In this document: in pieces, positions 57,932 through 64,000 of the stretch
Layout of the letters: every line of letters starts with the position of its first letter
How positions within the stretch are numbered: the stretch's first letter is position 1
Assembly: GCA_022747635.1 (NCBI GenBank)
Contig: JAKTNV010000023.1
Coordinates: 3,875,848-3,939,847 of the forward strand
Origin: Hetaerina americana
Lineage: Eukaryota; Arthropoda; Insecta; Odonata; Calopterygidae
DNA: 64,000 nucleotides
Direction: 5' to 3'
Position numbers and translations under genes: made by a program
The notes under the pieces: model-generated
What the model was told of the DNA's origin: nothing
Database searches by the model: none
The model's input: only the letters and a program-made list of their open reading frames with translations

Positions 57932-59465
57932 TCGTTTCCAATTGCAGAAATTAACACCGCAGATAAACTTGAAGATTCGCTTGATAAAATTTACACTCGA
58001 GAAGTTTTTGAAAATGATACGATTGATGATCTTGTGACATTTGATGGGATGAAAGGTGCTCTAGATATTGAAAAAGGTAGACGATTTTGTCAATATTGCA
58101 AAATATATTACAAAATAGATGAAGCATTACCCCACAAAAAACCTAACGAAAATAGACTTAATGTGATGATAGAGTTAAGAAGGGGAATTACCGAGATAGA
58201 ATCAGCAATCGGGTCAAGACTGAAAACTTTTTGGATAACTCCAGAGGAAGATGTTCAAGACATGGTCACTTTTCTTGATAGTATAAAAAATCCGCTGATG
58301 GAGAAAATTGACGAGCAAGGACGGACAAAAACCGCTATAAAATTTAACCTTGTATTGATTTGCAAATTTCGAATAGGGGAAAACGAAGAGCTAAATACTT
58401 CATTTAAGACTAGAATTAGACGAGTCTTGCTTGTTGATCAGTTAAATCAAATTTTGAACGACACATTTTCTAGAATTTTAAAAGAAAACTCCGAATTTCA
58501 GGCTAAAGGGTCAGGATGGTCTTTGGCTGAAGTAATGGGTTTGGAACTGCGAATTAACAAATACGCGCTATTTCGACGTGCGACATTTATCGAGGGACCA
58601 ATAAAAATAAGAAATACTAAATCCATTATAAACGTAAAAAATGATGATGACTACTGTTTTAAGTATACCATATGGGGAAAAAATATAGACCGTTACCCCC
58701 AACGAGTTTCTAAATACAATTCCAGATCATTTCACGAGGGCTACGATTGCGAGTGTATGAAACACCCAGTGGAGTTGAAAGATAATACCAAGTTTGAACG
58801 AGTTAACAACATATCGATTAACATTTTCCGTCTCAAGATAAGAGCTTTACATATCAATTAAAAATTGCCAGTCACGAGCTACCTAACCATAGAGACTTAC
58901 TGTACATTACTAATGAAACAACGGCACACTATTGTTGTATTCGAAATTTTCAGACTTAAACGCTCCCGAATTACAAAACACCGAGAGAGCATAATTGTCT
59001 GTAAACGTTGTCCCACACATTACCAGAATGAGCGTAGGCATGAAGAACATCAGCAGCTATGAAAAGGTACAGGCGAGCGGAGTAAAATCGTTCTACCGCA
59101 CGATGAAGTAAGACTAAATTCACCAACGTTAATCATTCTTGCGGGTGCCCTATGTGATCTATGCCGATTTTGAATGCCTTCTTCAGAATATTAGCACATG
59201 TGATCCTTCTTCTAGCACATCATATACACAATGTAAAAATATGAGCCATTCAGCTTCTGCTGTTTTAGTTACACCAAACGGTTGCGAAGAGCCCGCGTGT
59301 TTTTACTCAGCGTATGAAACTTGAGGCCAAGAAAGAATTCCAACCTCAACACTAGAACCCCAATGACCTTGACTCAGGATGAAGAGTGGAGTTTTCAAAA
59401 TGCTACTGATTGCTAAATATGCGAGAAAAATTTAGGTGAAGATAGAGTTAAAGAAGGTAGTAGTT
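57932..59465 (+). pseudogene. Decayed family B DNA polymerase-like gene of a virus-like mobile element
   Basis: An open frame runs from 57932 to 58861 without a clear ATG (the first usable ATG is at 58049). Its protein resembles the N-terminal region of the large family B (organellar/viral type) DNA polymerase-like proteins common in arthropod and cnidarian genomes and linked to Polinton/adintovirus-like elements: FWITPEEDVQDMVTFLDSIK, then GSGWSLAEVMGLELRINKYA, then IINVKNDDDYCFKY. After the stop, similarity continues in shifted frames: a CxxC...H...H zinc-finger-like segment (59000-59060), VPYVIYADFECLL (59141-59180, the exonuclease I DxE motif), and near 59365-59450 a CxxC segment like the endonuclease VII insertion of the family. 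Frameshifts and stops show it is dead. The polymerase palm domain is absent. The family name is by resemblance only. Confidence 0.7.
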
Positions 59466-59632
59466 TTGAGAGTTTTTGGGGTGCGTCGACGGCTAAGGTC
59501 ATTTTGCACCACTCATTAAAATTAAAACTAAAATTCCTTTTTAATTAGGAATAAATAAATACGATAAAATATATAAATAAATAAATAAATAATTGTTAAA
59601 ATCAAAAGGTATTAAAATTATGAGATCCAAAA
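59466..59632. repeat. AT-rich 3' terminal region of the I-group LINE
   Basis: Beyond the RNase H stop on the minus strand, the sequence becomes TTTATTTATTTATTTATA repeats around 59550-59595. The LINE 3' end is probably within 59520-59600; the exact boundary with the polymerase-like pseudogene is not clear. Confidence 0.5.
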
Positions 59633-60518
59633 CTATATCTGCCTCATTAAACCAGTTGCCCTTAAAAAATTTAAGACTCGATTTATGAACCCAGAGTAAT
59701 CCCCTAAAATATAACTTATGTCTCCCCTTATATTAAACATGTCTCTGGTCCTCTGGTATGTTCTACATTCTGTCAGGATATGTTTTATTGCCAGGGGTTG
59801 GAGGCACTCATTGCAGCGGGGCTGTTCTTTTACCTCCGCGAAGAGGTACGAATGTGTGAGGGCAGAGTGCCCTATTCTCAGGCGCGTAATCATGACCTCT
59901 TCCCTCCGAGTTTTCTGGATGGAAGAGGACCATGATGAAATGACTGGTTCTATTGCCCTGAGTTTATTGTTTTGCAGAGACTGCCAAGCCTCCTTCCACC
60001 GATGCAGGACCGAGTTCCGCAAGGTAGCCTTTACGTCCTCCATTGGAACCGAGGTAGAGTCGGTCTCGGGTTTTCGAAGGGCATCCTTCGCTGCCTGGTC
60101 AGCTTTTCCGTTACCTCTTATGCCGACGTGTCCAGGAGTCCATATAAAGGAGACCCTGTTCCCCTTTCTCTGAAGGGACAACAGGGTATAATGGATCTCC
60201 TGGACTATCGGGTGCACAGGTGATGAGACCGATAGAGATTTTAGGGCGTTCAACGAGTCTGTGCAGATGAGGAAAGAGCCATTGCTTTCTTTTATTTCTC
60301 CTAGGGCCGTCCTTATGGCCGACAGCTCGGCTGTGAAAATGCTGCAAGAAGTGTGTAGTTTTTTCCTCACGACTCCATGGTAGTGGGACACGACCGCATA
60401 GGCACATGCAGATTCTGACTTTGACCCGTCGGTGTAGACTGGGACAAAGTCAGAAAGTGAGCCGAGAACGGCACTGAAGAGCTGCTGGTATTCGAATCGG
60501 TCGTCTTGGCTTTTCGGC
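59633..60518 (-). pseudogene. I-group LINE RNase H and C-terminal domain
   Basis: The open frame runs from just after a stop near 60518 to 59633. RNase H motifs are complete: VYTDGSKS (first Asp), TAELSAI (Glu), CTDSLNAL (second Asp) and WTPGHVGIRGNGKADQAA (His, final Asp). A C-terminal block follows with RLRIGHSALTHSYLF and CNECLQPLAIKHILTEC, the CCHC-like motif common in such LINEs. The frame change into this segment lies near 60500-60520, where PPWLTPKPDINFLVNARRKAK is read in another frame just before it. Confidence 0.88.
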
Positions 60519-60704
60519 GAGCATTAACTAAGAAATTAATATCCGGCTTTGGCGTTAACCAAGGCGGATACTTAGCATAGGAGACGGGGCATACTTGAGG
60601 AAATGTAAAATTTACCTCATTAATAAAATCATTAAAACGAACGGCAAAGGGCCTAGTTGCCCTTCTCCGCCTGTTAAATAAGTCTAAAAAACGTTGGTTA
60701 AAAA

Positions 60705-61247
60705 CTATGTTAAAACAAGGGTGGTTTGTCTCTGATAAATGTTAAAACAAGTGTGGTTTGTCTCTGATAAAATTTTACAGGCATTGTTGCCCATTAAAAT
60801 CATCCTGCGGGTTTCCAACAGAGGCTCACTTGCGTCTGCAAGTAAGCTTGGGACTGGGCTTGTTCTAAATGCCCCGGTGGCCAACCGTATCCCAGCATTG
60901 TGGACACGTGTAACTGGTTTCAGGCAAGACTCTCGTCCTGAGGAATACACTTTGGAACCATAGTCCAGTTTGAATCGCACCAAGCCTCTCTAGAATAAAA
61001 GCATGGTGGTGCGGTCTGCTTCCCATGTGGAGTGAGTTAAAAACTTTAAAACGTTGAGGGTTTGGCGACACCTCTCCCGTAACACGCGGATATGCTCCCG
61101 CCAGTTCAGCTTTTGGTCCAGGATCATGCCAAGAAAGCGGACGGACTCCACAAATGAGAGAATCCTACCCAACAGGGTTAGGGTCGGGGTAACGTGGTAA
61201 CCGCACGCACGTATTGCACGTAAGTGCACGCATTTCGTTTTCTCCAT
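60705..61247 (-). pseudogene. I-group LINE RT thumb and connection segment
   Basis: 61247-60990 gives KCVHLRA, then FLGMILDQKLNWREHIRVLR, the conserved block after the RT catalytic core. 60983-60705 gives DYGSKVYSSGRESCLKPVTRVHNAGIRLATGAFRTSP-type sequence, the usual continuation. They are in different frames. A 32-bp tandem duplication at 60707-60770 (GTTAAAACAAGGGTGGTTTG...) adds a further shift near the end of the second segment. Confidence 0.85.
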
Positions 61248-61268
61248 GGAGAAACGAAATCCGTTCTT

Positions 61269-62780
61269 TCACGACCACTCTCCCAGTTTGTTTAGAGTCA
61301 CCTGGGCTTGCCTGGAAGCGTTTGGCAGTCGTGTCGACCGGCAAAATATGGCTAGGTCGTCCACATAGAGCGATGCCATCACCGGGGCATTGATGCATTC
61401 CAACACGTCGTTGATGGCTATGGCAAATAACGTCACGCTCAGTACTGAACCCTGGGGTACCCCGTTCTCCTGTGTAAAAGATCTGGATAAGTGCTTCCCA
61501 GTCCTTACTTTAAAAAGGCGGTTGGTTAAAACATTTCTGATAAATAGGGCCATGATTCCTCTAAATCCCCACTTGTGCAACGTGTTGAGGATTCTCCATC
61601 GCCACATACTATCATAGGCCTTCTCCAGGTCGAAGAAGACTGCTATGACGTGTTGAAGTTGGAGAAAGGCTTCCTGGATGAAGTTCTCAGTGCGCACCAG
61701 ATGGTCTGTCGTGGACCTGCCGCGCCGAAAGCCGCACTGAGCGTCGGAGAGCAGGTGTCGACTCCCCAAGTGCACCACCTTGCACAGGCAGCTGGTGAGA
61801 GATATGGGACGGTAGTTATTCGGGTCATTTTTGTCCTTGCCCTGTTTTGGGATTGGTATCACGATGGACTCTCGCCAGGCATTTGGAAAACTGCCCTCGT
61901 TCCAAAGTTGGTTGAAGGTATTTAGGACCTCCCCAATCGCAGTTTCCGGAATGTTCCGGAGAAATGCGTTGTGGATTTCGTCCGCCCCTGGCGAGGTGTT
62001 ATGGGAGTCTTCGATGGCGGATTTAAGCTCCCAGGGCGTGAAAGCCTCATTGTAATATTCAGATGTATGACCTGCACCAAAATTGAGACGAACTCTCTCG
62101 CGTCGCCTCTTCATGTTCGCAAAGTCCGCGGAGTAGCCCTCGTCACTGCTATTGGCCGCGAACTGACTGGCAAATATGTTGCTTATTTCGGCAGGTGAAT
62201 AAACCACCCGCCCAGCAACAAGCAATGGCGAGATGACAAAGGAGCCCTTGGACCCGGAGATTTTCTTAACTTTGTCCCATACCTGACAAAGTGGCGTGCG
62301 GTGGTTAATGATAGAGACGTATTCTATCAAGGAAGCCCTCTTGGCCTCCTTGACGGTCATTCGAGCTCGCGCTCTCAGGCGGCGGTACGATGCCAGATTA
62401 ATTACCGTGGGATATTTGTTAAAAATATTCAACGCTTTTTTCCTCGCCCGGATCGCCCTGTCGCATTCCCCGTTCCACAAAGGGACAGGAGCTCGATTAA
62501 GATTCCCGGACGTACGAGGGATACTTTTGGTAGCTGCCGCCAAGAGCGTTGAACTTAGTTTCTCGACGTTGTGCAACGCGTCGAAACTTGCGTCATGTTT
62601 ATATGTAAACGTACGCTTGAAAATTGGCCAGTCCGCACGGTTAATACGCCACTTTTCCGGAGTTTTGAAATGGTGGGCGAAGTCTTCTTTAACGAGTAGA
62701 AGAGGAAAATGGTCGCTCCCACAGAGATCGTTGTGGGTGGACATTTTCAGCTTGGGGCTAGAGTTCTCATGCATAAACAA
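61269..62780 (-). pseudogene. I-group LINE reverse transcriptase (503-codon frame)
   Basis: Longest surviving ORF2 segment. It begins near the endonuclease end (CGSDHFPLLL), passes the linker, and has RT motifs in order: IPIPKQGKDKNDPNNYRPIS, QCGFRRGRSTTDHL, AVFFDLEKAYDSMW (first catalytic Asp), GVPQGSVLSVTLFAIAIND, and ASLYVDDLAIFCR (YVDD, both Asp). Between CLCKV and the LSDAQCGF block the sequence is shorter than usual, so a small in-frame deletion there is likely. The frame stops at LNKLGEWS, where the family continues into KTKC...FL. Confidence 0.9.
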
Positions 62781-63336
62781 AGATCTATTGCTGAGTATTC
62801 CCCATTGAAGCTGTTAAAGCGAGTTTTTTCGCCGCTATTTAATAAAAACAGGTTAAAATCCTCAATAAATTTGGATAAGATTCGACTTCTCCTATTACTT
62901 TGGGTTTCTGGCCCACCCCAGGAGGATCATGGGCATTAAAATCTCCCATCAAAATGAACGGCTGAGGAAGCTGGCGGACAAGGGATTCAAGGTTCAGGCG
63001 GGTCACTGGTGCACCCTCTGGCAGATACACGTTACATAACGTCATCCTCCCAGGGGTGTGCACCGTGACAGCGACGGCTTGGAATGGAGAGTTCAGTTGG
63101 ACTCGGGAGGTGTAAAGGGCCTCACGGGCCGAAACTGCTACTTCCCCTTGGGCTCGTTGGCCACTTAGGTCATCCATTCTAAAAACAGTGAACCCCTTCA
63201 GAATACCCTTATCTTCAGCCTTAAAATGGGTCTCTTGGAGACAAATACAAGAGGGTTTAAAATCTTCGATTAAAATGGCAAGCTCCTCCTTGTGCCGATA
63301 AAAACCATTGCAGTTCCACTGCAATATTGAACACAT
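62781..63336 (-). pseudogene. I-group LINE ORF2 start: APE-type endonuclease
   Basis: The ATG at 63336 directly follows the ORF1 stop (TAAATG). The protein MCSILQWNCNGF, CLQETHF and FILMGDFNAHDPP shows the Asn, Glu and Asp/Asn catalytic motifs of the endonuclease that nicks target DNA. The frame breaks after about residue 130; the rest (EDFNLFLLNSGEKTRFNSFN, then EYSAIDLCLC) is readable in shifted frames to about 62780, where the next segment starts. Confidence 0.88.
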
Positions 63337-64000
63337 TTAAAGTTCTAAATTAAAATGAATAAATAAATAAATAAGTTGACTAAAAAGGGAGATGACCAAC
63401 TCTATTGAGGTTATCGCTTGAAGCGATGTTTCCTCTTCCACTCGCTTGCGAAGACCTCTATCAGAGATACTCTGGTCCTCTTCAATTACCTCCGGCTTCT
63501 TTGGCTTGACTGGAGGCGGCGGGGAAGGTGTATTCTCACGCCCTTTTGGCGTGTTCCCCTTGGTGGTTTTTTGTGGGCTCTTCTTTGAAGGGCCCACAGC
63601 AGTAGGTGGCTCCTTGTCCACCTTACTCTTCGTGTCCTTTACCCTTTTGAGTTTAGGCACTTGCGTGTCCATTCGGGATTCTTTCGGGATCTCTGTCTGC
63701 GGGGCGATGGTACACTTTACACATGGCGTGGTTGCAAAGGAAGCAAAGGACCGGGAGAAAGTTGGGGCGATTAGCGCCCTGTATTTTCTCCTCGCTTCCG
63801 CATATGGGATTTTTTCCAGTGTTTTAATCTCCATGACTTTCCTCTCTTCTTTCATCTTCGGCCAATCACGAGAGTACACTGGGTGTGTACCCTCGCAATT
63901 GACACAAAGAGGTTCCGAAGAGCACTCTTTATCCTCGTGCGCGTCTTTGCCACAGCGTGGGCAGGTGGCCTTGCCCTCGCAGCGCGACGCGACATGGCCG
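63337..64000 (-). CDS. I-group LINE ORF1 gag-like protein, C-terminal part (continues past the window edge)
   Basis: The frame is open from the right edge of the window to the stop at 63337. The visible start has CCHC-type zinc knuckles (GHVASRCEG, CPRCGKDAHEDKEC, CVNCEGTHPVYSRDWP). A conserved KTLEKIPYAEARRKYRAL segment and a long basic Pro/Lys-rich tail follow. Such proteins bind the element RNA and form the ribonucleoprotein. No stop or frameshift is seen in this ~220-codon portion, in contrast to ORF2. The N-terminus lies outside the window. Confidence 0.85.
   Translation of the reverse strand, partial: GHVASRCEGKATCPRCGKDAHEDKECSSEPLCVNCEGTHPVYSRDWPKMKEERKVMEIKTLEKIPYAEARRKYRALIAPTFSRSFASFATTPCVKCTIAPQTEIPKESRMDTQVPKLKRVKDTKSKVDKEPPTAVGPSKKSPQKTTKGNTPKGRENTPSPPPPVKPKKPEVIEEDQSISDRGLRKRVEEETSLQAITSIELVISLFSQLIYLFIHFNLEL

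Larger units (their letters stand above)
59520..64000 (-). mobile_element. I-group non-LTR retrotransposon, long but frameshifted, running off the right edge
   Basis: On the minus strand the order is gag-like ORF1 with zinc knuckles (from beyond 64000 to 63337), then ORF2 with APE-type endonuclease, reverse transcriptase, RNase H and a cysteine-rich tail (63336-59633), and an AT-rich 3' end. RNase H after the RT separates it from the jockey clade and places it in the I group. At least six frame changes break ORF2. It is the largest LINE in the window and is unrelated to the RTE-like copies. Confidence 0.9.

Noticed and set aside
1..64000. CRISPR-like or bacterial features
   Set aside because: No regularly spaced repeats with unique spacers. 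Tandem arrays found are head-to-tail satellites, and gene structure is eukaryotic.

Overview
The window reads as a piece of a large, repeat-rich arthropod nuclear genome, most likely an insect. The one clear cellular gene is the first coding exon of Shal (Kv4, voltage-gated A-type potassium channel). It lies on the minus strand at 13214-14328, and its protein closely resembles insect Shal. The species cannot be read from the sequence. Nearly everything else recognisable is transposable-element DNA at different stages of decay, set in AT-rich DNA with long (TA)n runs.

Layout. 1-13 kb: tRNA-derived SINEs (1.8, 4.3 and 7.9 kb), an old mariner (5.05-6.01 kb), a 3' fragment of an RTE-like LINE (6.8-7.2 kb) interrupted by a 552-bp deleted mariner, (TA)n tracts and a 112-bp fold-back (12.8 kb). 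13.2-20 kb: Shal exon 1, a CpG-rich region behind it, then a sharp strand switch from purine-rich (16.1-17.9 kb) to pyrimidine-rich (18.0-19.96 kb) DNA. 20-35 kb: mariner remnants, a 758-bp deleted mariner, RTE-like LINE copies at 23.2-26.1, 28.1-28.7, 30.3-30.8 and 32.6-34.9 kb, a 932-bp mariner deletion derivative, and an inverted repeat carrying a hammerhead-ribozyme-like motif (30.0-30.2 kb). 35-43.8 kb: mostly unrecognised, apart from a LINE RNase H remnant and a Penelope-like element (PLE) fragment. 43.8-45.2 kb: an apparently intact mariner. 46-52.6 kb: the second 758-bp mariner copy and two truncated RTE-like copies that contain a 13-bp minisatellite, a 181-bp palindrome with hammerhead-like motifs, and a nested mariner. 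53.6-54.9 kb: a second PLE (YVDD reverse transcriptase plus GIY-YIG) with a hammerhead-like motif near its 3' end. 56.4-57.8 kb: a rearranged mariner whose two ends are both 5' ends. 57.9-59.5 kb: a decayed protein-primed-type family B DNA polymerase-like reading frame. 59.5-64.0 kb: a long, frameshifted I-group LINE (gag-like ORF1, endonuclease, reverse transcriptase, RNase H) running off the right edge.

How the parts relate. The intact mariner at 43.8 kb shares terminal repeats with the rearranged copy at 56.4 kb. The paired 758-bp elements and the 552/932-bp pair are non-autonomous derivatives that would have needed transposase supplied in trans. The observations most worth following are the hammerhead-like motifs at three loci, which share an unusual extra nucleotide before stem II; their arrangement in palindromes; and the mariner with duplicated 5' ends. 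No operons, CRISPR arrays or bacterial features are present.
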